Of a stretch of DNA of 64,000 nucleotides, positions 34,425 to 41,649 are shown piece by piece. Origin of the DNA: Sphingomonas sp. HITSZ_GF. GTDB lineage: Bacteria > Pseudomonadota > Alphaproteobacteria > Sphingomonadales > Sphingomonadaceae. The translations under genes were made by a program, and so were the position numbers. Below the pieces are notes generated by a model that searched no databases, had not been told where the DNA came from, and saw only the letters and a program-made list of their open reading frames with translations. The stretch spans positions 62,001 through 126,000 of the forward strand of contig NZ_JARQXA010000009.1 of NCBI RefSeq assembly GCF_029543155.1. The letters run 5' to 3'. The first letter of the stretch is position 1. Every line of letters starts with the position of its first letter.

Positions 34425-35825
34425 TCAGCGCCGGACCTGCTTGATGCCGGTCTGCACCCACTCGCCGGGGTTGATCACCAGCTTTCCCTTGGTCGCGAAG
34501 TCGAGGACCATCGGGTAGCGCCCCGGCACGGCGAACCGGCCGCCGTCATAGGGCAGCAGCTCCACCGGCTTGTCCATCGGCACGTTGAAGGCGGCGCGCC
34601 CGACCGCCTGGCCGAACAATTTGCCATCCTGCAGGGTGACCTTCACCGTGACGAAGTTGGAGAAGCGATAGTCGCCCACATAGCTTGCCAGCGTCTTGGC
34701 GGGCACGGGCGGCTGCGGCGCGATCACCGGTAGTGCCGGCTGCGGCGGCACCGATGCGAGCACCGCATCCCAGGCCAGCTCGCTGGCGATCGAGCCGATC
34801 TCGACGCTGTTGAGCGCGCCGGGCACCGTGAGATCGGGCGCATCGATCTCGCCGGTGGTGATGGCGTAGAGCGTGTCGCCGTCCGATCCGGTGGCAAAGG
34901 GCTGGATGCTGCGGCCCATCGCGGTGTGGACCTGGATTGCCAGCCGCTGGAGTTCGGCGGGCTCCATCTTCTGGTTGATCGCGACCAGCGTCACCGTGGT
35001 GTTGCGCAACCTGCCGCTCTCCGTGCCCCAGCCGGCCTTGCGGCTCTCGGGCAGGTTGCGCAGCAGATCGTCGACGCGGATGTCCTTGGGCCAGCTCGGA
35101 TCGCGGTAGCAGGCGGCCGGATGGCCTTCGCGATCGGTGACCAGCCCATAGGCGTTGACCACGGAGAACACCGCGATCTTGAGCGCGCCGATCTGCTTGA
35201 ACGCCCCGCCCTGCCCGGAATGCGCCTTGCACCCGAAGAAATCGCCGGTGCGCGTCATGCTGCCGGCACCGGCTGCGCCGTTGCGGAAAACGCCCGGCTC
35301 GCGCGCACGATAGGCTGCCTGGGCAAGCTTCTTGTCGGGATAGATCTCGTTCAGCCGCCGGTCGCCATAATCGAAGATGATCGCGCCCACCGCCACGGCG
35401 ATCGAATCCCAGCGCCCGGTGTTGCGCCCCTCGTCCTTGAGTGCGGTGGCGACGGCAGTCGTCGCTTCGAGGCCATAGGCAGAGCCGCCGGCGAACACGA
35501 CGGTATCGATGTCGTAGCTCGAATAGCCAAGGCGGACGAGATCGGTGTTCACCGTGCCCGGCGCCCCGCCGCGCACATCGACCGCCGCCAGCACCTTCTT
35601 GTCGAAGCTGAACACCGTCACCCCGGTCGGCCCCTCGCGATAGGAAGCGCTGCCGACCTTGAGCGCAGGCCAGTCGAAACGCATCTCGGTGCCGCCGCCG
35701 TTGAGGACCGGGACGAGATCCGCCTGCGAATCCGGTGGCGTCGGCGCGGGCGTCTGGGCGATCGCAGGGGCCGCTCCCATCAACAGACAGGTGACAAGCG
35801 CGGCGACGCCAGTGCGATGCTTCAT
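34425..35825 (-). CDS. P1-family (DmpA/BapA-like) aminopeptidase with an extra C-terminal barrel domain
   Basis: 466 residues with a signal peptide (LVTCLLMGAAPAIAQ). The P1/S58 fold is clear: GGAPGTVNTDLV, VFAGGSAYGLEA, and the self-cleavage site RLRNTTVTLVAIN, where Thr at about residues 276-277 would become the N-terminal nucleophile, then GSDGDTLYAITTG. Known members remove D-residues, beta-amino acids or other N-terminal residues from peptides. After residue 358 a Pro-rich linker leads to an extra domain (ASYVGDYRF onwards) of the kind found on serine hydrolases. It is co-oriented with the TonB receptor and divergent from a PaiB-like gene. Confidence 0.85.
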   Translation of the reverse strand: MKHRTGVAALVTCLLMGAAPAIAQTPAPTPPDSQADLVPVLNGGGTEMRFDWPALKVGSASYREGPTGVTVFSFDKKVLAAVDVRGGAPGTVNTDLVRLGYSSYDIDTVVFAGGSAYGLEATTAVATALKDEGRNTGRWDSIAVAVGAIIFDYGDRRLNEIYPDKKLAQAAYRAREPGVFRNGAAGAGSMTRTGDFFGCKAHSGQGGAFKQIGALKIAVFSVVNAYGLVTDREGHPAACYRDPSWPKDIRVDDLLRNLPESRKAGWGTESGRLRNTTVTLVAINQKMEPAELQRLAIQVHTAMGRSIQPFATGSDGDTLYAITTGEIDAPDLTVPGALNSVEIGSIASELAWDAVLASVPPQPALPVIAPQPPVPAKTLASYVGDYRFSNFVTVKVTLQDGKLFGQAVGRAAFNVPMDKPVELLPYDGGRFAVPGRYPMVLDFATKGKLVINPGEWVQTGIKQVRR

Positions 35826-35907
35826 AAGTTCCGACCCTTCCCTTTTGATCTAACGCGGCAGTCTGCGTCAGAAATCGCGGGCTCACATATGCAAAAAAGG
35901 TTCTGGC

Positions 35908-35926
35908 TGGTGCATTGGATGCACCA
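35908..35926. promoter_or_regulatory. Palindromic operator candidate between P1 peptidase and PaiB-like genes
   Basis: TGGTGCAT-TGG-ATGCACCA is a perfect 8+8 inverted repeat in the 214-bp divergent gap. A second, looser pair (CTGGTG...CACCAG) follows about 35 bases later. It suits a dimeric repressor controlling both directions. The regulator is unknown. Confidence 0.5.
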
Positions 35927-36039
35927 CGGGCCCCGATCGGCGAGACTGGTGCGGGCCAGACACCAGCGGGGGCGGCATTGGCACTTTAGGGCAGACATGC
36001 CGGTGCTAAGTTTCCCGCTCCGGACCTGTCGAGGATATG

Positions 36040-36672
36040 ATGGCCGATACCCCAAAGCCGGCGGCACCGGCGCTTTACCGCCCCGATGCCTATGCCGCGC
36101 TCGCGCCCGAGCGGATCGTCGATGACTATCCCTTCGCCACCCTGCTCTCGCCCGATCTGCACGCCACGGCGACGCCGATCCTGTTCGAACGCGACGACCG
36201 TACCACGCTGATCGGGCACCTCGCGCGCCGCGGCAGCCATGCCCAGGCGATGCAGACGGGCGACCGCGTGCTGGCGATCTTCGCCGGGCCGCATGCCTAT
36301 ATCTCGCCGCGCTGGTATGCCGAGAAGCCCGAGGTGCCGACCTGGGACTATGTCGCCACCCATGTCCGCGGCCGGCTGGAAGTGATCGACGACGATGCCG
36401 GGCAGGTCGAGATCCTGCGCCGCACGATCGACCGCATGGAAGCGGACGCGGAGCATCCGTGGACGATCGACGACGCGCAGGAGGGCCGGGTCGCCTTCCT
36501 GCTGCCGCTGATCCGCTCTTTCCGTATCCATATCGACAGCATCGAAGGCTCGACCAAGCTGAGCCAGCGCCATCCGGCGGGGGACCGGGAGCGAGTGGTG
36601 GCGGCGCTGCGGGCGCGCCGCGAACCCAGCCTGGCCGACTATATCGCTGCCGACCTGGCGGGGGCGCTATGA
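36040..36672 (+). CDS. PaiB-family FMN-binding protein
   Basis: 210 residues. It has the split-barrel FMN fold motifs of the PaiB group: DYPFATLLS, LIGHLARRG, FAGPHAYISPRWY, VPTWDYVATHV and STKLSQRHP. Members are annotated as negative regulators but look like flavin-binding enzymes. ATG 36040 is preferred because GAGG lies five bases ahead; ATG 36037 is too close. The stop overlaps the dehydrogenase start (ATGA). Confidence 0.85.
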   Translation: MADTPKPAAPALYRPDAYAALAPERIVDDYPFATLLSPDLHATATPILFERDDRTTLIGHLARRGSHAQAMQTGDRVLAIFAGPHAYISPRWYAEKPEVPTWDYVATHVRGRLEVIDDDAGQVEILRRTIDRMEADAEHPWTIDDAQEGRVAFLLPLIRSFRIHIDSIEGSTKLSQRHPAGDRERVVAALRARREPSLADYIAADLAGAL

Positions 36673-37583
36673 TCGCGATCCTGGGCTGCGGCCTGATCGG
36701 CGAGAGCTGGGCCGGCCTGATGACCGCCTATGGCCATGACGTGATCCTGTGGGACCCGGCCGGGGCAGCGCTCGTCGGAATAGAAGAGCGCATCGCCCGG
36801 CTCCGCGCCGAAGTCGTTGCGGCCGGCGGCGGCATGGCGCGCGGCGAAGGGCATGTCCGTATCGCACCCACGCTTGCGGAAGCGGTTCGCGATGCACGCT
36901 GGATCCAGGAGAATGCACCCGAAAAGATTGCGCTCAAGCATGACCTGTATCGGCAGATCGAGGCAGCGAATGCCGTGGTGCCGATCGCCAGCAGCACCTC
37001 GTCGCTCACCTGGTCGGAGCTGTCCCCCGCCCTGCGCGATCCCGGTCGGCTGCTCACCGCGCATCCCTTCAATCCGCCGCACCTGATGCCGCTGGTGGAA
37101 ATCTACGCGCCGGATGCGGCACTGCGTGACCGGGCCGTGGATTTCTATACCGGGCTCGGCCGCGAAGCGGTGACGCTGAAGAAGGATGCGGTGGGGCATA
37201 TCGCCAACCGCCTGGCTTCGGCCCTTTGGCGCGAGGCCGTGCATCTGGTTGCCGAGGGCATTGCCGATGTCGAGACGGTCGATCGTGCGCTCGTCCACGG
37301 CCCCGGGCTGCGCTGGTCGGTGATCGGCGCGCACATGGCCTATCACCTGGGCGGCGGCCCGGGCGGGATCCGGGCCTATCTCGAGCATCTCGGACCCAGC
37401 CAGCAGCGCCGCTGGGAGAGTCTCGGCGCGCCGAGCCTCACGCCGGAGGTCTGCACGCTGCTGATCGAGGGGGTGGAGGCGGAGGCTGCCGGCCGCGCGC
37501 TGCCGGAGATCGCCGCGGCGCGAGACCGCGCCCTGGTCCGCGCGCTCGCCGTGCGCCGTGAAGGCGAAAATGATGAAGTTTGA
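36669..37583 (+). CDS. 3-hydroxyacyl-CoA-dehydrogenase-like NAD enzyme (carnitine/gulonate dehydrogenase type)
   Basis: 304 residues with an N-terminal NAD-binding GCGLIGESWAGLM (GxGxxG) and the conserved STSSLTWSEL and HPFNPPHLMPLVEIY blocks. The short single-module architecture matches L-carnitine dehydrogenase, L-gulonate dehydrogenase and lambda-crystallin rather than the fatty-acid enzyme. It oxidises a 3-hydroxy acid; the substrate here is not known. It is coupled to the PaiB-like gene and overlaps the racemase-like gene that follows. Confidence 0.8.
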   Translation: MIAILGCGLIGESWAGLMTAYGHDVILWDPAGAALVGIEERIARLRAEVVAAGGGMARGEGHVRIAPTLAEAVRDARWIQENAPEKIALKHDLYRQIEAANAVVPIASSTSSLTWSELSPALRDPGRLLTAHPFNPPHLMPLVEIYAPDAALRDRAVDFYTGLGREAVTLKKDAVGHIANRLASALWREAVHLVAEGIADVETVDRALVHGPGLRWSVIGAHMAYHLGGGPGGIRAYLEHLGPSQQRRWESLGAPSLTPEVCTLLIEGVEAEAAGRALPEIAAARDRALVRALAVRREGENDEV

Positions 37584-38256
37584 AAGCCGGCCACGCATCG
37601 CGCTCATCCACGCGCTCAGCGATTCCATCGCGCCCTGCCATGCCGCCTTCGCGCGGATCTGGCCCGAAGCCTATTGCTTCGACCTGCTCGACACCTCGCT
37701 GTCCCAGGATCGCGCGGCGATCGGACAGCTGGACGCATCGATCATGCGCCGGGTCCAGGCGCTGGCGGACTATGCCGAAGCCAGCAGCGGCGAGGCCGGC
37801 GCCACGCGCGCGCTGCTGTTCACCTGCTCGGCATTCGGGCCGGCGATCGAATCCGTGCAACGGCTCACGCGCCTGCCGGTCTTCAAGCCGAACGAGGCGG
37901 CCTTTGCCGATGCGGTGGCGTCAGCTTCCTCCATCGGGCTGGTCGTCACGTTCGAAGCTTCGCTCGATGCGCTGGCCGAGGAACTGCGCAACCATGCCGA
38001 GATCGCCGGAAAGCCAATTGCAGTGCATGCGGTTGTCGCAACCGGCGCTCTCGCCGCGCTGCAAGCCGGGGACAGCGAGCGTCACGATATCCTTGCCGCG
38101 GAGGCTGCGGCGACCTTGCACGCCGCAGAGGTCATCGTGCTGGGGCAGTTTTCGCTGGCCAGAGCCGCACCGATAGTCGAGCGCCGCACGGCGAAACGGG
38201 TAATCACGACGCCAGGCGCGGCCGTGCACACGCTTCGGCGTCGCCTGGTTGGCTAA
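37570..38256 (+). CDS. Asp/Glu racemase superfamily protein lacking the second Cys
   Basis: 228 residues. The first half has LLFTCSAFGPAIE, the first catalytic Cys region of Asp/Glu/hydantoin racemases and arylmalonate decarboxylases. The matching second site reads VIVLGQFSLA where a two-Cys racemase has a CT motif. A one-base racemisation or a decarboxylase/isomerase chemistry is thus possible. ATG 37570 has AAGG ahead; GTG 37558 would only add four residues. It overlaps the dehydrogenase gene by 14 bases and closes the island. Confidence 0.65.
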   Translation: MMKFESRPRIALIHALSDSIAPCHAAFARIWPEAYCFDLLDTSLSQDRAAIGQLDASIMRRVQALADYAEASSGEAGATRALLFTCSAFGPAIESVQRLTRLPVFKPNEAAFADAVASASSIGLVVTFEASLDALAEELRNHAEIAGKPIAVHAVVATGALAALQAGDSERHDILAAEAAATLHAAEVIVLGQFSLARAAPIVERRTAKRVITTPGAAVHTLRRRLVG

Positions 38257-38441
38257 CCCGTGCTTGATTGAGAAGGTTCGGCCGCAAGCCGAATTTTGAC
38301 GCTCGAGGAAGGTCTGACCACCGCTTTTGCGGTCGGATCAGCGCCACCGCTCCGATTCTCCGCGATACCGGTTGCCATGCGCAAGCGGCGCCGTTTCCTG
38401 GCGATTCTTCACCGGGGAGGTGTCAATTTTGATAAAATGAG

Positions 38442-38531
38442 TGGCGGAGAGGGTGGGATTCGAACCCACGTTACGGTTACCCGTAAACCGCATTTCGAGT
38501 GCGGCGCATTCGACCACTCTGCCACCTCTCC
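38442..38531 (-). tRNA. tRNA-Ser (CGA anticodon)
   Basis: The minus strand folds as a class II tRNA: acceptor GGAGAGG pairs with CCTCTCC, the anticodon loop CTCGAAA carries CGA, and there is a long variable arm and GGGTTCGAATCCC T-arm. CCA is encoded at the 3' end (38442-38444). Length is 90 bases, normal for tRNA-Ser. Confidence 0.95.
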
Positions 38532-38654
38532 GCGAGGCGATTCTTGCGCGGAAGAGGTCCGCGTCGGTCGCTGTGAGCGGGGGCCACTAGCGCAGCGTTT
38601 CGGATACTGCAAGCACGTCCTTGTACCTAAACGAAGAGATATTAGATTAAGGGC

Positions 38655-39038
38655 ATGACTCACACTCCCGGTGCCTCGCTTCCCGCCTTCGAACCCGGAG
38701 TTCCGATGCCGTCCGTCGCCACCGCGCGCTTCGCCATCGGTGACGTGGTACGCCACCGCCAGTTCGAGTTCCGCGGCGTGATCTTCGACGTCGACCCCGT
38801 CTTCGCCAATAGCGAGGAATGGTACGAGGCGATTCCCGAGGACGTGCGCCCCCGCAAGGACCAGCCCTTCTACCACCTGCTCGCCGAGAACGACGAATCG
38901 AGCTATGTCGCCTATGTCAGCCAGCAGAACCTGGTGGCGGACGACAGCGAGGAGCCGATCGACCACCCGGCGATCAACGGGCTTTTCGACGGCTATACGG
39001 GCGGCCGCTACACGCTGAAGCGCACCCATCGCCACTAA
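38655..39038 (+). CDS. hspQ: Heat-shock protein HspQ (hemimethylated-DNA-binding family)
   Basis: 127 residues with the family core: FAIGDVVRHRQFEFRGVIFD, NSEEWYEAIPEDVRPRKDQP and FYHLLAENDE then YVSQQNL. HspQ is a small heat-shock protein that binds DnaA and tunes the Lon protease in enterobacteria. The first 20 or so residues are extra; ATG 38706 would match the usual length. It is divergent from tRNA-Ser. Confidence 0.85.
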   Translation: MTHTPGASLPAFEPGVPMPSVATARFAIGDVVRHRQFEFRGVIFDVDPVFANSEEWYEAIPEDVRPRKDQPFYHLLAENDESSYVAYVSQQNLVADDSEEPIDHPAINGLFDGYTGGRYTLKRTHRH

Positions 39039-39154
39039 CCGCCGTTTTCGGCAGTTATCGGTTGACTTCGGCGACTCTCTCCCCTAGCTGCGCCCTTCCT
39101 CCTGCCGGGGTGTAACCTTGGCGGGCACAAGCATTTGAACCAGAGAAGAGACCG

Positions 39155-39535
39155 ATGTTCGCTATCGTGCGCACGGGCGGCAAGCAGTATCGCGTTGCCG
39201 CAGGAGACAAGATCGTAGTCGAGAAGCTCGACGGTGAGGCCGGTTCGACGGTCACGCTGGGCGACGTGCTTCTGGCGGGCGAAGGTGGCGAACTGAAGTC
39301 GACCGACGGCCTGACCGTCTCGGCCGAGATCGTCGCGCAGGCGAAGGGCGAGAAGGTCATCGTCTTCAAGAAGCGCCGCCGGCACAACTATCGCCGCAAG
39401 AACGGCCATCGCCAGAACCACACCATCCTGAAGATCACCGCGATCGGTGCGCAGGAAGAGAAGAAGAAGGCCGCGCCGAAGGCGAAGAAGGCCGCCGCTC
39501 CCGCCGAGGCCGAAGCCCCGGCCGCGGAAGCGTAA
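39155..39535 (+). CDS. rplU: 50S ribosomal protein L21
   Basis: 126 residues beginning [20 protein letters not shown], with [19 protein letters not shown], the L21 signature. The Ala/Lys-rich tail after residue 100 is an alphaproteobacterial extension. A TTGACT at 39062-39067 about 90 bases upstream may be the -35 of its promoter. rpmA follows 24 bases later, the standard order. Confidence 0.97.
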   Translation: MFAIVRTGGKQYRVAAGDKIVVEKLDGEAGSTVTLGDVLLAGEGGELKSTDGLTVSAEIVAQAKGEKVIVFKKRRRHNYRRKNGHRQNHTILKITAIGAQEEKKKAAPKAKKAAAPAEAEAPAAEA

Positions 39536-39559
39536 GCAGAGATACGAGGAGTATAGGCA

Positions 39560-39829
39560 ATGGCACATAAGAAGGCAGGCGGCTCTTCGCGCAACGGTCG
39601 TGATTCGGCCGGCCGTCGTCTCGGCGTGAAGAAGTTCGGCAGCGAAGCAGTCGTCGCCGGCAACATCATCGTGCGTCAGCGCGGCACCAAGATTTACCCG
39701 GGCGTGAACGTGGGCATGGGCAAGGACCATACCCTTTTCGCGCTCGTGGACGGCCGCGTGTCGTTCAAGGAAGGCAAGCTCGGCCGCAAGTTCTGCTCGG
39801 TAGAGATGATTGCGGAAGCTGCCGAATAA
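39560..39829 (+). CDS. rpmA: 50S ribosomal protein L27
   Basis: 89 residues with the universal start [20 protein letters not shown] and [11 protein letters not shown]. The N-terminal tail reaches the peptidyl-transferase centre. It ends before an intrinsic terminator. obgE is not next to it here; it lies 15 kb downstream. Confidence 0.97.
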   Translation: MAHKKAGGSSRNGRDSAGRRLGVKKFGSEAVVAGNIIVRQRGTKIYPGVNVGMGKDHTLFALVDGRVSFKEGKLGRKFCSVEMIAEAAE

Positions 39830-39890
39830 CATCGGGTAACCGACCGGGTTGCCCACCAGGGTGACCCGGGTTCGACGAACGAACCAGCTG

Positions 39891-39925
39891 AAAAGGGAGA
39901 CGGGTCACCCCGGCTCCCTTTTTTA
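39891..39925 (+). terminator. Rho-independent terminator of rplU-rpmA
   Basis: AAAAGGGAG and CTCCCTTTT pair across a 14-base loop that has its own CGGGTCACCCCG stem, then TTTTTTA. It is 62 bases past the rpmA stop. Confidence 0.8.
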
Positions 39926-40003
39926 TTTCCTCCCTGACACCACGGCGCAATAACCTCGTCACAGTTACGTGGCGTGGGGCGTCGCAGGACCGAGGAGATG
40001 GTC

Positions 40004-40564
40004 ATGTTCGTGCGAACGCAGAGACTGACATTGCGGCCCGGCTGGCCCGAGGACGCCCCTGCCCTGGCCCAGGCGATCGGGCATGAAAGCGTGGTGCGCA
40101 ACCTGTCGCGCGCGCCCTGGCCCTATCCGATGGAAGCGGCCGAAACCTTCCTGACCAGCTTCGGCGATCCGCTGGAGCCCAAGTTCCTGGTGTTCGAGCA
40201 CCGGGGCGGCACCGTGCGCCTGATCGGCGGCATGGGGCTGAGCGAATGGAAGGAAGAGCCCAACGAGCTCGGCTATTGGTTCACTCCGGACGCCTGGGGC
40301 CGCGGCTATGCGACCGAGGCGGCGCGTGGGGTGCTCAACGCGGCGCGGGCGCGCGGCATCCGCCGCGTCACCGCCGGCCATTTCATCGACAACCCCGCTT
40401 CGGGCAAGGTACTGCGCAAGCTGGGCTTCCGCCCGACCGGCCAGCTCGTCACCCTCTATTCGCGCGGCCGCGGCTGCGACGTGGCGAGCACGCGCTACGA
40501 GATCGACCTCACCGAGGGCGATTGTGGCGGCGGCAATGACGAAGACCACCGAATGGCAGCCTGA
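40004..40564 (+). CDS. GNAT-family N-acetyltransferase (RimJ-like)
   Basis: 186 residues from ATG 40004, which has AGGAG seven bases ahead. The fold begins TQRLTLRPGWPEDAPALAQA and has the acetyl-CoA loop WGRGYATEAARGVLN followed by NPASGKVLRKLGF. The RimJ/RimL branch acetylates protein N-termini or small molecules. The substrate cannot be assigned. It stands alone and ends in a strong hairpin. Confidence 0.8.
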   Translation: MFVRTQRLTLRPGWPEDAPALAQAIGHESVVRNLSRAPWPYPMEAAETFLTSFGDPLEPKFLVFEHRGGTVRLIGGMGLSEWKEEPNELGYWFTPDAWGRGYATEAARGVLNAARARGIRRVTAGHFIDNPASGKVLRKLGFRPTGQLVTLYSRGRGCDVASTRYEIDLTEGDCGGGNDEDHRMAA

Positions 40565-40601
40565 TCAAAACTCCCCGGGCCCGGCTCGGGGAGTTTTGAT
40601 C
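40563..40601. terminator. Long perfect 15-bp hairpin, probable bidirectional terminator
   Basis: GATCAAAACTCCCCG (40563-40577) pairs perfectly with 40587-40601 around a 9-base loop. The TTTT inside the 3' arm on each strand could act as a U-run. It overlaps the acetyltransferase stop codon. Confidence 0.7.
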
Positions 40602-40666
40602 TCAGTGCTTTCGCCTTTGTAAATCATGGCCTAAGCCATGGGTTTGCAGGGGCAACCAAAGACACG

Positions 40667-41281
40667 ATGACCGCAGCGACACGCAAACGCCTATCTCCCG
40701 AAGAATCCCGCGACGCCGCGCTGGAAGCTGCACGCGAATTGCTGCTGGAAGCGGGGCCGCAGGCTGTGACGCTGAAGGCAGTCGCCGCGAAGATCGGGCG
40801 CACGCACGCCAATCTGCTCCATCATTTCGGCTCGGCGGCCGGGCTGCAAAAGGCGCTGGCCGCCAATATCGCCGATGGCGTGACCGAGAAGATCGGCGCC
40901 GCGGTGATGCGCGCGCGCGCCGGCGCGGACCATGACGACCGCGAAGTGGTCAACATGACCTTCGACGCCTTCGACAAGGGCGGTGCAGGCGCGCTGGCGA
41001 GCTGGATGATCCTGACCGGCAACCAGGACGCGCTCGATCCGATCCTCAACGCGATCCACCGGCTGATGGACGAGCTCGCCGAGGGGCATGACGACAAGAC
41101 GCATTCGCTCCACGAGGAGACGCTGCAGCTGGTGCTGATGGCGCTGGGCGACGCGCTGCTCGGCGCGCCGATGGCCCGCGCGCTCGGCCTGCCGCGCGAC
41201 AAGGCCCGCGAGATCGCTGCCGCCCAGCTCTCGCGCAACATGGGCGAGCATCACCACGCCGACGAGGAACCGCATCCATGA
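40667..41281 (+). CDS. TetR-family transcriptional regulator
   Basis: 204 residues. The N-terminal DNA-binding domain reads RDAALEAARELLLEAGPQAV then LKAVAAKIGRTHANLLHHFG, the typical TetR helix-turn-helix. The C-terminal ligand domain is not diagnostic. It overlaps the next small gene by ATGA, so the pair is co-translated. Confidence 0.85.
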   Translation: MTAATRKRLSPEESRDAALEAARELLLEAGPQAVTLKAVAAKIGRTHANLLHHFGSAAGLQKALAANIADGVTEKIGAAVMRARAGADHDDREVVNMTFDAFDKGGAGALASWMILTGNQDALDPILNAIHRLMDELAEGHDDKTHSLHEETLQLVLMALGDALLGAPMARALGLPRDKAREIAAAQLSRNMGEHHHADEEPHP

Positions 41282-41643
41282 TCCTGTTCTCGCTCGCGAT
41301 GCTCGTGCTTCCCGCGCCGGACAAGGGCTGCAACCTTTCGGCGCAATGGGGCACCAAGGTGCCGAGGAAGACCGCCGATGCGCATGAAGTGCGCGACAAT
41401 GGCGGCACGGCGCTGTGGGGCTTCATCCAGGCAAGCGACACCGCGCTCGAGGATCTCGCCAGCGGCGCGGGGCGCGAGACGCCGCACCGGCCGATCATCC
41501 TCTACGCGGCCGGCACCGACTGTGCCGTGGTGGAGCACTATGCCGAGATCATCGAAGCCTCGGCCAATTGCGCGCCGGACTGGTGCGTGGTGAGCTACAA
41601 GCCGGCCCCGCCGCTGGCCACGCCGCCGAAGACGGCGGACTGA
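41278..41643 (+). CDS. Small protein of unknown function coupled to TetR
   Basis: 121 residues with a hydrophobic N-terminus (MILFSLAMLVLPAP) that may be a signal peptide. It contains four cysteines (NLS preceded by GC, then TDCAVV, ANCAPDWC). No family recognised. It is translated from an ATGA overlap with the TetR gene and ends six bases from the convergent kinase gene. Confidence 0.55.
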   Translation: MILFSLAMLVLPAPDKGCNLSAQWGTKVPRKTADAHEVRDNGGTALWGFIQASDTALEDLASGAGRETPHRPIILYAAGTDCAVVEHYAEIIEASANCAPDWCVVSYKPAPPLATPPKTAD

Positions 41644-41649
41644 TCACCG

